A stretch of 64,000 bases of DNA, from assembly GCA_965226915.1 (NCBI GenBank), contig CBDDEJ010000008.1, forward strand, positions 186,001 to 250,000. The letters are read 5' to 3'. The notes under the pieces are model-generated. The model worked only from the letters and a program-made list of their open reading frames with translations. It made no database searches and was not told where the DNA came from. Positions 43,079 through 51,766 of the stretch are shown here, piece by piece. This DNA is from Io17-Chloro-G2 sp965226915. GTDB taxonomy: Bacteria; Chloroflexota; Dehalococcoidia; Lucifugimonadales; UBA3495. The translations under genes were made by a program, and so were the position numbers. Positions within the stretch are counted from its first letter, which is position 1; every line of letters starts with the position of its first letter.

Positions 43079-43726
43079 TTAACGTTCGGTTGGAACTTTG
43101 GCTGCAGACTCGCTCAGGTCGGACTGATAGCTTGGGCGCACCATTTCGAACACATCCGTGGTATGGCAATACATGTTGCCCGCCAACCTTCCGGTGGGCT
43201 TCAGCCGTTGCTGATTGATACGGTGACCATCGATGATGTCGTCTCGAACGTGAACCAAGACCACTTCACCTATGACCAGGCCGTGTTGGTGATCGCCTTC
43301 ACCCAGGGGAATGATCTGGTTGAGTTTGCATTCCAGGTTCACCGGCGATTCGGCCACACGAGGCGGTTTGACCAGGTCTGAGGGCGCAGGGGAGAGGCCG
43401 GCGATCTCAAACTCGCTATCCTCGGCCGGGTATTCGGCAGCGGTCATGTTCATGGCTTCGGCGATGTCGTCCACCACGATATTAACCACAAATTCGCCGG
43501 TGTTCTCAATGTTGGCCAGGGTGTCCTTTCGTTTCTCCCCCGCGTGGCGGGACGATGAGAAAATCACCGTGGCCGGATTGTAGGAGACTACATTGAAGAA
43601 TGAATAGGGCGCGACGTTCAAAACGCCTTCCGGAGAGATAGTGGATACAAAAGCGATGGGCCGGGGAACCACCACGCCCGTGAGAACCCGGTTGAACCCC
43701 TCGAAAGTCTTTGGGTCAATCTTCAA
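43079..43726 (-). CDS. flavin reductase-like (flavoredoxin-type) protein
   Basis: 215 residues from a TTG at 43726 with GGAGG seven bases upstream. FMN-binding split-barrel family: R-P-I-A-F-V-S-T-I-S near residue 22, N-V-A-P-Y-S-F-F-N near 37-45, and G-E-F-V-V-N-I near 77. Members reduce flavin with NAD(P)H or carry electrons. It could supply reduced FMN to the LLM monooxygenases. It diverges from the TPP-enzyme pair at 43871. Confidence 0.88.
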   Translation of the reverse strand: MKIDPKTFEGFNRVLTGVVVPRPIAFVSTISPEGVLNVAPYSFFNVVSYNPATVIFSSSRHAGEKRKDTLANIENTGEFVVNIVVDDIAEAMNMTAAEYPAEDSEFEIAGLSPAPSDLVKPPRVAESPVNLECKLNQIIPLGEGDHQHGLVIGEVVLVHVRDDIIDGHRINQQRLKPTGRLAGNMYCHTTDVFEMVRPSYQSDLSESAAKVPTER

Positions 43727-43870
43727 TGCTCAGCCTCCCAATATTTGAGTTTGATTTATGGGAAAATTATAAGCGGAATGTCGTGTATCGCCAACCTGTG
43801 GCGAGGTTTTTGACATTCAAACAGGCCGCTGCTAAGGTTGGTGCGATCTTAACCCTGGGGGAATTCGTCT

Positions 43871-44377
43871 ATGGCCTGGGCCGAAATCATCGTACAAGCG
43901 TTGAAAAATTGGGACACGTCTTTGATCGCCTACGTGCCCGACATCTCAATCGACCAGGTGACCAGCCTCATTGATGCCGACCCTTACTTCCACCTGGTTT
44001 CGGCTACGCGGGAAGAAGAGGCTATAGGCATCGCCGTGGGGGCCTATGCCGTGGGCCAAAACGCGGCCGTGTTCATGCAATCCAGCGGGTTTGGCAACAG
44101 CGTGAATGCCCTGGCCAGCCTGTGCATTCCGGCCAGAACTCCCATCCCCATGTTTATCAACCTCCGCGGCGGGCCTGGAGAGTTCAACATCGCCCAGGTG
44201 CCCATGGGCCGCACTACCCGTCCCATCATGGACCTGCTGGGATTGGTTCATTTTACCCTGGAGGATGAATATAAGATGGATAGGTTGGTGGACGGGGCGT
44301 TGAAGCTTTGCCACGCCAACCGTCAGCCCGTGGCCATCTGCCTAACCCAAATGCTCCACGGAGGCAAACTTGCTTAG
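43871..44377 (+). CDS. TPP-dependent decarboxylase, alpha subunit (sulfopyruvate/phosphonopyruvate type)
   Basis: 168 residues, the PYR-type half of a split thiamine-pyrophosphate enzyme: D-T-S-L-I-A-Y-V-P-D near residue 15, A-T-R-E-E-E-A-I-G-I-A-V-G-A (about 44-57, with the activating Glu), and M-Q-S-S-G-F-G-N-S-V-N-A-L near 69-81. It matches the small subunit of sulfopyruvate or phosphonopyruvate decarboxylase; the substrate of this copy is not settled. It overlaps the beta subunit by eight bases. Confidence 0.85.
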   Translation: MAWAEIIVQALKNWDTSLIAYVPDISIDQVTSLIDADPYFHLVSATREEEAIGIAVGAYAVGQNAAVFMQSSGFGNSVNALASLCIPARTPIPMFINLRGGPGEFNIAQVPMGRTTRPIMDLLGLVHFTLEDEYKMDRLVDGALKLCHANRQPVAICLTQMLHGGKLA

Positions 44378-44927
44378 GTTGGAAGCCACCAGGCAGATAT
44401 TGGGCCAGGCGGGAGATTTGCCCATCGTAGCCAATCTCGGTCCTACCAGCGACGAGCTGTGGCACGCCGGGCACCGCGACCGCAACTTCTACACCTACGG
44501 AAGCATGGGCCTCTGCTCCTCCATCGCCCTGGGGATGGCCTTGGCGACCAAAGAGCAGGTGATTTCCTTGGACGGCGACGGGTCGTTATTGATGAACCTG
44601 GGGACCATCGCCACCATTGGCAGGGAGCAGCCCAAAAACTTGATTGTGGTGGTTTGGGATAACGAACAATGGGCCCAGACCGGAAATCAGTCCAGCCACA
44701 CCGCCTATGGCACCGACCTCGACCAGGTGGCTCGAAGCTGCGGGATTAAAAACATCGCGGTGGTGGATGACCTGGAGGAACTGAAGTCCGTCTTTGGCAA
44801 GGCGTTGCTTGAGGATGGCCCCTGGTTCATCGTGGCTAAGATCCAGGAAGGGGGATACCTTCCGGTGGCCCCGGTGGAACCGGAGTTCACCCTGTACCGG
44901 TTCAGGGAGTCATTCAAAAGCGGTTAG
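44370..44927 (+). CDS. TPP-dependent decarboxylase, beta subunit
   Basis: 185 residues from a TTG at 44370 with GGAGG upstream, overlapping the alpha gene. It holds the TPP-binding half: F-Y-T-Y-G-S-M-G-L-C-S-S-I-A-L-G, then G-D-G-S-L-L-M-N-L-G near residue 71 with W-D-N-E-Q-W about 25 residues later, the Mg-TPP motif. With the alpha subunit it forms a complete enzyme of the ComDE/phosphonopyruvate decarboxylase type. A terminator follows at 44974. Confidence 0.88.
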   Translation: MLRLEATRQILGQAGDLPIVANLGPTSDELWHAGHRDRNFYTYGSMGLCSSIALGMALATKEQVISLDGDGSLLMNLGTIATIGREQPKNLIVVVWDNEQWAQTGNQSSHTAYGTDLDQVARSCGIKNIAVVDDLEELKSVFGKALLEDGPWFIVAKIQEGGYLPVAPVEPEFTLYRFRESFKSG

Positions 44928-44973
44928 GCCAAAGAACAATCGGGCCAGACGGCTCAAAAGGCAAAAATTTGAC

Positions 44974-45011
44974 CCCCGGCGGTCTTGCGACAGACTGCCG
45001 GGGTTTTTGTT
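44974..45011 (+). terminator. intrinsic terminator
   Basis: CCCCGGC-GGTCT pairs with AGACT-GCCGGGG (one G-T pair) around loop TGCGAC, followed by TTTTTGTTT. It ends the TPP-enzyme transcript. Confidence 0.9.
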
Positions 45012-45048
45012 TCACGCTGGGCACGCCGGTGGGATCGATCCCCCGGGC

Positions 45049-45825
45049 CTAGTTTTTGACGTACTTGTCGAACCAGGTCAGGGTGCGGGTCAAGGCGTCG
45101 TTCGCGGAAGCTTCGTGGTAGCTGCCGCGCTCGTCGCAATTGAACCCGTGGCCGGCGCCGGGGTACATCTTGAAATCGGTGGTCACACCGGCCTCTTTGA
45201 GTTTGGCCTCAATAGTGTTCACGTCGTCGGGTGATGGATTTGCATCCTGGTCCCCAAAGCTTCCCATGACCGGAATCTTGATCTGGCTAGTCAGGTCGAT
45301 GGGCGCCGGGCCGTCGCCAAAGGGTAAAAGCGTCCGGCCGGGATAATAAACCGAAGCGGCGCTGAGCTGCGGGCAACTGGTGGCGCCGAGGTAAGCGATG
45401 CGTCCGCCCACGCAGTATCCAACTATGCCGATCTTCTGGCCCACGGTGCGCTGGTAATGGTTTTGCAGATAGTCGATGGTGACGTTAATATCTTCCACCA
45501 ACTCGTCGTCCCTGAGAGCTCCCATATACTGATTACGGGCGGGGGCGTCCTCGTCTCCGTAACCTAGCTTGGGGTTTGGATGCTCCCGGTGGAAGAGGGC
45601 CGGCGCCACGGCCACGTACCCTGCCGCGGCAAACCGGTCACACACCTTTTCAATGTGCCGGTTGACGCCAAAAGCTTCCTGGGCCACGATGATGGCCGGG
45701 AAGCTATTGCCTTCTGACGGGTTGGGGTGGCTTACATATACGACCATGTCTTGGCCCTGATAGCCGTGCATGTCGTCCAATTCCCGATCGCCGGCGAACC
45801 TCAAATTCTCCCAAAATGATGGCAT
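45049..45825 (-). CDS. dienelactone hydrolase family protein
   Basis: 258 residues. Alpha/beta hydrolase with the Cys nucleophile in G-Y-C-V-G-G-R near residue 140, the Asp in G-D-Q-D-A-N-P near 190, and the His in G-A-G-H-G-F near 226: the Cys-Asp-His triad of dienelactone hydrolases. The family opens lactones in aromatic-compound degradation, but many members act on other esters. GGAGGA precedes the ATG. Converges with the TPP genes. Confidence 0.9.
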   Translation of the reverse strand: MPSFWENLRFAGDRELDDMHGYQGQDMVVYVSHPNPSEGNSFPAIIVAQEAFGVNRHIEKVCDRFAAAGYVAVAPALFHREHPNPKLGYGDEDAPARNQYMGALRDDELVEDINVTIDYLQNHYQRTVGQKIGIVGYCVGGRIAYLGATSCPQLSAASVYYPGRTLLPFGDGPAPIDLTSQIKIPVMGSFGDQDANPSPDDVNTIEAKLKEAGVTTDFKMYPGAGHGFNCDERGSYHEASANDALTRTLTWFDKYVKN

Positions 45826-46135
45826 TGCTTATCCTCCTGTAATTCTTCTCACCCCACCCTCCATCCCGTCGATAACACGCGTTCATCTAGTTCAGTGGGC
45901 AAACGTCTGGTAGACGTCGAGGCGATTTTAGCAGAGGGTTCTGCGCCGCACAAGCTGAGTCTTCCGGTGTGAATTAGCCATGTTTGGAACCACACCAACG
46001 AACATGTTGACCGGACTGCCCCAATCCCCGCATGATGTCGGCGGATTGATCCAGCAAGCCGGCCCGGGTTGAACGGGGCACAGGGCAACCGGCTCTGGCG
46101 CCGACGGGCCGGACCGGCGCGAAGAAGGAGGAAGG

Positions 46136-46861
46136 ATGTACGGTTGGCGAGGTAGAATCGGCGCCATCGTCTCGCCGCCGAATACGGTGGTGGAATGTGA
46201 GTTTGCCCAAATGGCGCCCGAAGGCGTTTCGGTTCACGCCGCCCGATTGGGCAGACCGGCTGGCGCCGAAGGACCCCTTACCGGCGACGCGGTGCTCCAA
46301 ACCAATGCCGATCTGCCCAGGGCCGCATCGTCTCTTTCGGAATTGCGGCTGGACGTGGTGGTCTTCGCCCATACGGCAGGCAGCATGTTGGGCGGGAAAC
46401 AGTACGACCAGGAGTTGATCTCCATGATGGAGGAGACGGTTGGCTGTCCGGCGGTGACCACGGCTTCAGCCGCGGTGGCAGTGTTAAACCGCGCCGGCGT
46501 CCGGCGGCTGGCGTTGTCGACCCCGTATCCAGAAGAGATGACCGTCAAAGAAGCCCAGTTCCTTCAACAGGCAATCCCGTCTCTAGAGGTAGTCAGCCAA
46601 CGATCAATGGGGACGGACACGGGGCTAGCTATCGGCGATATGAGCCCCCAAGCCGCATACCGGGAAGCCCAAAAGATAGACACCAGCGGGGCAGATGCTT
46701 TGTTCCTTAGTGGGACCAATTGGCGGACGATTGAGGTCATCGCCGCTATGGAGGCGGATTTGGGGTTACCCGTGTTCACGGCCAATCAGGTGACCATGTG
46801 GGCGGCCATGCAACAACTGAAGGTGGCTGCAAAGCCAGGTTTTGGCTCTCTTTTAGACTAG
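46136..46861 (+). CDS. maleate isomerase/Asp-Glu racemase-like protein lacking both cysteines
   Basis: 241 residues; GGAGGAAGG lies directly upstream of the ATG. Fold and motifs match maleate cis-trans isomerase and arylmalonate decarboxylase: R-I-G-A-I-V-S-P-P-N-T-V-V-E near the N-terminus and L-F-L-S-G-T-N-W-R-T-I near residue 190. In the family the two catalytic Cys sit in C-T-S-G-S and S-C-T-N; here they are His79 (F-A-H-T-A-G-S) and Gly193 (S-G-T-N). So isomerase or racemase chemistry through paired thiols is not possible. A decarboxylase-like or non-catalytic role is open. Confidence 0.8.
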   Translation: MYGWRGRIGAIVSPPNTVVECEFAQMAPEGVSVHAARLGRPAGAEGPLTGDAVLQTNADLPRAASSLSELRLDVVVFAHTAGSMLGGKQYDQELISMMEETVGCPAVTTASAAVAVLNRAGVRRLALSTPYPEEMTVKEAQFLQQAIPSLEVVSQRSMGTDTGLAIGDMSPQAAYREAQKIDTSGADALFLSGTNWRTIEVIAAMEADLGLPVFTANQVTMWAAMQQLKVAAKPGFGSLLD

Positions 46862-46885
46862 CAGACGCCAGTCTTGAAAGAACGG

Positions 46886-46923
46886 CTCCGCGGGAACTGC
46901 ATCGGCGCAGCGGTCCCGCGGAG
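46886..46923. repeat. hairpin between converging genes
   Basis: CTCCGCGGGA (46886-46895) pairs with TCCCGCGGAG (46914-46923). No T run follows, so it is not a standard terminator, but its place between two convergent stops suits RNA 3'-end formation. Confidence 0.5.
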
Positions 46924-46979
46924 TGGACAGTCCACATTATTGATCAGGCGTGGAGGGAGATACGGCTATCGATTCGAAT

Positions 46980-47882
46980 CTAGCTCGCTCTTTGTTCTTC
47001 GACCTGGTCGACAAGGGCCCCGATCTCCCGGAGCATGTCGGCGACTATCCTTTCCGCCGGCTGTTGCATTATCAGGACCTCGCCCACCGAGAGGCCGGTG
47101 AGGTCTAGATTCATCAGCGCATTGACCTGCCCGGTTTCGTCGCTCAACTCCAACCCGTAGAAGACCATGGCAACCCGCAAATCAGGCGAGAACATGCTGG
47201 GGCCGCTGGGCTGCTGGTAATGCTGGGTCATGCTCATGGTCCCTGCTTGGCCATCGAAGAACAGCATCCGCTTAGATCCGTCTTCGTAGTAGAGGGTCAG
47301 CTCGGCGTTGTTTAGAGGCTCGCCCTTGGTGTAGTCCTCGATTTTTATGCTGCTGATAAGTTGGGATTCTTCGTTGAATAGAGCAAAGAAATTGGTGATG
47401 CTGCGTGTCTCGGTATCTACCTGGAGCGTGTACCAGGTTTCCGCCAACTGGGAGGCGGGCAAATCCAGCGCGACCCAACCTTGGTCCAAGACCTCCCCGA
47501 ATTTAGCCTCGGGTAAAACCTTGGCCGCCACTTCATCTTGAACCACAGTTACGGAGGCCACCACTAAGGGGGCCACTGCCACGGGGGCCACCATTACTAC
47601 GGGGGCCGCCTCAACGACCATGGTTGCTTCCGGCGTGGGCATAGGCGTCGGCTGGGGTTTTGGGGCGGCGGTCGGATCGGGCGCCGCGGGTTGGCCCCCC
47701 GGTCCAGAAGTCTGTTGTGAGGCTGCGGTTGCACCGGCGCCTTCATCTTCGGCCAACGTGGAATCAAAGGCTCCAGCGAAAAATACGATGAGGGCAACGG
47801 CCGCAACGGTTATTGGCAATCCGAGGAAAAGAATGGATTTTTTTAATGTGCCGCGGCCCTCTGACACCCTTTTGGTCTGCAT
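46980..47882 (-). CDS. single-pass membrane protein with Pro/Ala linker, tubulin-gene partner
   Basis: 300 residues from the ATG at 47882 (GGGAG upstream). One membrane helix (residues about 18-38), then an Ala/Pro/Thr-rich linker of about 75 residues and a Val-rich stretch, then a folded C-terminal domain with strands such as W-V-A-L-D-L-P and L-T-L-Y-Y-E-D-G-S-K. The domain is likely outside the membrane. Not recognised as a family. It follows the tubulin-like gene by 62 bases on the same strand, so the pair is probably one unit, with this protein as a membrane partner by inference. Confidence 0.65.
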   Translation of the reverse strand: MQTKRVSEGRGTLKKSILFLGLPITVAAVALIVFFAGAFDSTLAEDEGAGATAASQQTSGPGGQPAAPDPTAAPKPQPTPMPTPEATMVVEAAPVVMVAPVAVAPLVVASVTVVQDEVAAKVLPEAKFGEVLDQGWVALDLPASQLAETWYTLQVDTETRSITNFFALFNEESQLISSIKIEDYTKGEPLNNAELTLYYEDGSKRMLFFDGQAGTMSMTQHYQQPSGPSMFSPDLRVAMVFYGLELSDETGQVNALMNLDLTGLSVGEVLIMQQPAERIVADMLREIGALVDQVEEQRAS

Positions 47883-47944
47883 CAATGCACTCCCTTACGC
47901 GTTAATGACCCATTAAGCCAATGGGGCTGGCTGGAGAATCGCTC

Positions 47945-49195
47945 CTACAATGAAGGCACGTCATCGGCCAACCTAGTGGCGACTTCCCAAGCCTTTGCTC
48001 TTGTTTCACGCTTTTCTTTGACCATGCTAATCATGTGGGTAGCCCTTTCGGTGAACCATTCGACCCTTTCCATGGCCGCGCCTTCGCCTATGTTGGTGAT
48101 GATGGTGGTAACCGCAATCGTGTCCGAGGTGCGGCCGGGATATGTTCCCTTTCTGCGCCCCGCGCCGGGCACACGGTCGGCCAAACAGTGGTCCATCATT
48201 TCCACGATCTCTTCAGTCGCCTCACGGGCGGGGCCGCTGAAGAGACCCAGCACGTTGGCGGCGTCATAGACACTATGACCGTCGCGTTCTACTTCGCAAT
48301 CCATCGACAGCTCGGCTAGCGACTGAAGCACCACGTTTTGGGCGCGCTCAACCCGGGCTTTAGAAGTGGAAAAGTGTTCGGCGCCTCCCTTGGACATCAA
48401 CCCGGAAAGGAAACCGCCCTTTTTGGGGACGTCGGCTTGACTAACCCCAATGGCGCAGGGTCCCTTGACTATTCGCACCACGTCGTTGGCGTCCAGCACC
48501 TCGCCTATGTACCGCCGGTCGGTCTCCTCACCCACGCACAGGATATCCATGAACGAGTCCACGATCCGTCTGTTTATCAGAGAAAGGTTGACTCCTACTT
48601 CTGCGTTCCTGCGAACGAATTTTTGGTTGTCGATCAGAAACACGGCGTCGGCCTTGGAATTGTGCAGGACTCGCTTGAGGCAGGTGGCCGTGTTAACCAT
48701 GCTGTCGGGGTCGTCATATTGGTTCTCAAATGGAAGCACGAGCATGGCCCAAACGGGCTTCTTGAACGCATCCTTGAGCAAGTCGACAATGACCCCCACC
48801 GAACCGGACCCGGTGCCGCCGGCGGTGGTGGCGATGACCAGGATCGCGTCGGCGCTGTAGACGTCTCCGTTATCACGGATTGTAGCCAAGATGTTCTTCT
48901 CGCCGCGCCGGGCCTGTTCGGCGCCGTCGGCGTTAACTTTACCGGCGCCCCTGCCGCGGAACTCGTCGGTGGTCCCCAACAAAATGGTGTGGTCGTCGGT
49001 CTGGGGAATGTGCTGCAGACCATAAAGGTCAGCAGCGCCTAGATTGATCGCAAACACACCCTTGGAAAGGGGATCGTTCCTTTCGCCGGTGAATATACGG
49101 ATATTCCTGTTTTTCCAAACCCATTTGCTGAGTGAGACGAACTCGTCAGCTATGTTGGATCCGCCTTGCCCTGTTCCGACCACGACTAGCTTCAT
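47945..49195 (-). CDS. divergent tubulin/FtsZ-like GTPase
   Basis: 416 residues; GAGGAG precedes the ATG. N-terminal nucleotide loop V-V-G-T-G-Q-G-G-S-N (residues 5-14) and the tubulin signature G-G-T-G-S-G-S at 126-132 mark the tubulin/FtsZ/CetZ superfamily. The context around them is unlike FtsZ: a longer insertion around residues 30-100, and no FtsZ-type N-x-D-x-x-D loop was found in G-V-N-L-S-L-I-N-R-R-I-V-D. There is no C-terminal FtsA/SepF-binding tail. It should bind GTP and polymerise, with a role other than the main division ring. Relatives are the 'tubulin-like' proteins of Chloroflexi and archaeal CetZ-type groups, recalled from memory. Confidence 0.8.
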   Translation of the reverse strand: MKLVVVGTGQGGSNIADEFVSLSKWVWKNRNIRIFTGERNDPLSKGVFAINLGAADLYGLQHIPQTDDHTILLGTTDEFRGRGAGKVNADGAEQARRGEKNILATIRDNGDVYSADAILVIATTAGGTGSGSVGVIVDLLKDAFKKPVWAMLVLPFENQYDDPDSMVNTATCLKRVLHNSKADAVFLIDNQKFVRRNAEVGVNLSLINRRIVDSFMDILCVGEETDRRYIGEVLDANDVVRIVKGPCAIGVSQADVPKKGGFLSGLMSKGGAEHFSTSKARVERAQNVVLQSLAELSMDCEVERDGHSVYDAANVLGLFSGPAREATEEIVEMMDHCLADRVPGAGRRKGTYPGRTSDTIAVTTIITNIGEGAAMERVEWFTERATHMISMVKEKRETRAKAWEVATRLADDVPSL

Positions 49196-49628
49196 TGCCT
49201 GCTCCTCATCTGCCTGGGCGCCAGAGGGTAATCACCCTATTGATCTTCGCCCTCTACCCAGATAATCAACCGGATCAACGGTTTTCAAACACCTTGTTGC
49301 CTAACTCCTTGAATTCTTGGCGTGAGGTTGTCCCTTTCGACTAGTGTTGACGACCCCTTGTTTCACGTCATAAACAATTATAGGCACGATGGAATAAGCC
49401 AATAGATAAAATATTTTTACGAGTTTTAGCGAATTTCTTATATTTAAGCCAAAGTTATTGCGGATTATGTAAATTAAGAAGTAGGGAATAACCATTCAAT
49501 CGGCGCTGTTTGAACCGGTGGATCTCGATGAGGCAACTTTCTATCCCAAGAGGTTGCTTGAAGGACTAGTAAAAGCAGGGCGCCCAACTTGCCAAGGCAA
49601 GGCTCGATGGGTCAACGGGGCGTTAGGG
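49196..49628. other. AT-rich promoter region of the tubulin-like gene
   Basis: No gene is supported. On the minus strand a TATAAT (complement at 49377-49382) lies 180 bases upstream of the tubulin-like start, with TATTGG 16 bases further up as a poor -35. A short frame at 49518-49640 reads like a gene remnant but has no start or family. Confidence 0.4.
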
Positions 49629-50570
49629 TTAAGGCATGACCGAAGCGAGGGCATCTTCCATTTCCTCTACCGTGGTGAACCCCTCGAACCGCTGGTAGAT
49701 CACGCCATTAGAGTCCAGCACGAATACCCAGGATTCGTTGAGCCAATCTGGGATTGTGGTGAACCCCCAATCGCTCGCATGGGTCACAAGCTCGGCCTTG
49801 CTCAAATCGCCTTGGATCTCACTGGGGTTGTCATAAAGTTCTACGTGTATGAAGTTCGCCTCTTCGGGATGGCCGTCTTTCAATTCTGATACGGCGTCCA
49901 CCTGTGGGCCGCAAGTCGGGCTGGTGCAAAAGGCGGGGGTGGCGAAAACCACCACAGTAGGCCGGCCTGTCTTGATGGCTTGGTCGACGGAAATCTGATA
50001 CAGGTCCGGGTCCGGATTGTAATCGGTAGTGAGGTCCTCAACGTTTGCCACGGTGGCCAGAGTTTTGTTCGCGGTCGCGGGCGCAAGTTCGCCGACGTCT
50101 GGGATGGCTGAAGTCTCCGTGACATTCACGTTCAGGGTTGCTTGGAGCGGGCCTGTTTCGTCCTCAACCGTTATTTCCAACCGCCAAGTTCCCGCTCGGG
50201 GAAAATTCAGGTTCGTGCTGTAGGCGCCTCTGACTCCATACGGCCAGGCATGGTACTGGGCTCGACTGGATTCCGGTCCCCCGCCGCCAACCTCAGCTCC
50301 AGTGAACACCGGTGTCACCTGGGCTGAAGGAGCATTGATGATGCCTTTGGGCCCCGGCAGCAAAAACGCCACTCTTTGAGAACCTACCCGCAACACAGTT
50401 GTAGCCAAGATGGTGTTGACGCCCGACTCGCTCGATGCCGCTGGCTCGGGAGTGGGAGGTGGAAGGCTTGCTGTGGCGGCGGCCCCGCAGGCTAAGATAA
50501 AAACCGAAATGCCCATCAGAACGAGCCAAAGGGCTTTCTTGAACATCAGGTTCGTAAATTTTCCTGTCAC
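49629..50570 (-). CDS. exported thioredoxin-fold lipoprotein
   Basis: 313 residues from a GTG at 50570 (GAGAAG upstream; the ATG at 50546 is an alternative). Lipobox F-I-L-A-C, a Pro-rich linker, an immunoglobulin-like domain (Y-G-V-R-G-A-Y-S-T-N-L-N-F ... W-R-L-E-I-T-V) and a C-terminal thioredoxin-like domain with V-V-V-F-A-T-P-A-F-C-T-S-P-T-C-G-P. The two Cys are spaced CxxxxC, wider than CxxC, as in SCO-like or peroxiredoxin-like proteins. Third gene of a run of three exported redox proteins. Confidence 0.78.
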   Translation of the reverse strand: MTGKFTNLMFKKALWLVLMGISVFILACGAAATASLPPPTPEPAASSESGVNTILATTVLRVGSQRVAFLLPGPKGIINAPSAQVTPVFTGAEVGGGGPESSRAQYHAWPYGVRGAYSTNLNFPRAGTWRLEITVEDETGPLQATLNVNVTETSAIPDVGELAPATANKTLATVANVEDLTTDYNPDPDLYQISVDQAIKTGRPTVVVFATPAFCTSPTCGPQVDAVSELKDGHPEEANFIHVELYDNPSEIQGDLSKAELVTHASDWGFTTIPDWLNESWVFVLDSNGVIYQRFEGFTTVEEMEDALASVMP

Positions 50571-50602
50571 GCTGATCTTCTCTCTATTTCCATTGGTCGG
50601 GA

Positions 50603-51745
50603 TCAACTGCCGAAGGTGAACGCGAATAGGGCGAAGTCGGAGGATGCCGGCAGCAGCCGAAGTTCGTGTTCCGAAAATCTTTCCAGGGAAACCAGATTGT
50701 ACAAACGGCCCTCATTTACGGTAATGAAACTTTGGCCGTCGTCGATCCGAATGTCCACGCCTGCTTCCTGCTGGGTCAGGGGCCGTCCGTCCAAGGTGAC
50801 CTTCACCTGAAAAGGCTGATCTCCCTTGGGATTCACCACCGCGTTTACCGTGGCGGCGGAGAATTTGATGCCGATATAGTCTTCAAACGACGGGCTTTGC
50901 CGGGCGTGTTCTAGCGCTTCCAAGCCGCTGAACCACGGGCCCTGCAGGTAGATTTGATGGTTCTGATGACCGCCCGGATCACGGTAGTCCACCACCGTTT
51001 CTCGTTCATCGTAGTATTCAGAATGGGCTACGTACCCCGCCTTTTTGGAATTGTTCCGGTGAAATCCGCCGTAAATTTCCCGGGTCAAGTCGAAGGGAGC
51101 GCCCCGGCTGGCAAGAGCGTTTACACCCGCCGCGACCAAGGGGGCTCCTAGGGGCACATCCTCCAGGCTTGCGCCTGCTTCTTCCAACAGTTCCCGAATC
51201 TTCTTCTCGGTGTCCCGGTATTTTCCTTCGCCAAAGTGGGTATAACGGATCACACCATCTTTGTCGATGAGGTATTTAGCCGGCCAAAACCGGTTGCCAT
51301 AAGCATTCCATGTCGCGAAGTCGTTGTCTTGGGCAATAGGATGCTCCAACCCCGCCTCTTGGGCGCTGGCGGCCACGTTTTCGGTTATCTTCTCGAACTC
51401 GAACTCCGGCGAGTGCATCCCAACGATGACCAGCCCATCAACGGAATATCTGGCATGCCAATCTTTTATGTAAGGGGATGTGCGAATGCAGTTGACGCAG
51501 GTGTAGGTCCAAAAATCCACCAAAACGACCTTGCCTTCCAGGCCCTTTAGGGTTATCGGCGGTGAGTTGAGCCATTCGTGGATACCCTGAAACTCGGGCG
51601 CCTTGGTTCCCGCAAATCCGCTTTGGCCGCCAAAAAAGGATGTAGCCAAAATCCAAACGACGACGGCCGCGAGCGTTAAAACCAGGCCTATGCGAATCAA
51701 GGCAGGACGGAGGTAGCTTGGACCCAGTTTCTTAAATTGAATCAT
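50603..51745 (-). CDS. membrane-anchored TlpA/DipZ-type thioredoxin-like protein
   Basis: 380 residues. N-terminal membrane helix (about 17-36), then a redoxin domain with W-T-Y-T-C-V-N-C-I-R near residue 82, and a C-terminal beta-rich domain as in DipZ (V-K-V-T-L-D-G-R-P-L, D-F-A-L-F-A-F-T-F). The CxxC faces outside the membrane and would reduce or oxidise exported thiols. Very similar in layout to the next gene at 51767, so the pair arose by tandem duplication. Confidence 0.88.
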   Translation of the reverse strand: MIQFKKLGPSYLRPALIRIGLVLTLAAVVVWILATSFFGGQSGFAGTKAPEFQGIHEWLNSPPITLKGLEGKVVLVDFWTYTCVNCIRTSPYIKDWHARYSVDGLVIVGMHSPEFEFEKITENVAASAQEAGLEHPIAQDNDFATWNAYGNRFWPAKYLIDKDGVIRYTHFGEGKYRDTEKKIRELLEEAGASLEDVPLGAPLVAAGVNALASRGAPFDLTREIYGGFHRNNSKKAGYVAHSEYYDERETVVDYRDPGGHQNHQIYLQGPWFSGLEALEHARQSPSFEDYIGIKFSAATVNAVVNPKGDQPFQVKVTLDGRPLTQQEAGVDIRIDDGQSFITVNEGRLYNLVSLERFSEHELRLLPASSDFALFAFTFGS

Positions 51746-51766
51746 GCTCGGGCGCCCTAATTGGCA

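Noticed and set aside
49518..49889. Plus-strand frame overlapping the thioredoxin lipoprotein end
   Set aside because: Its right two thirds are antisense to a well-supported gene; the left 40 codons look protein-like but have no start or family.
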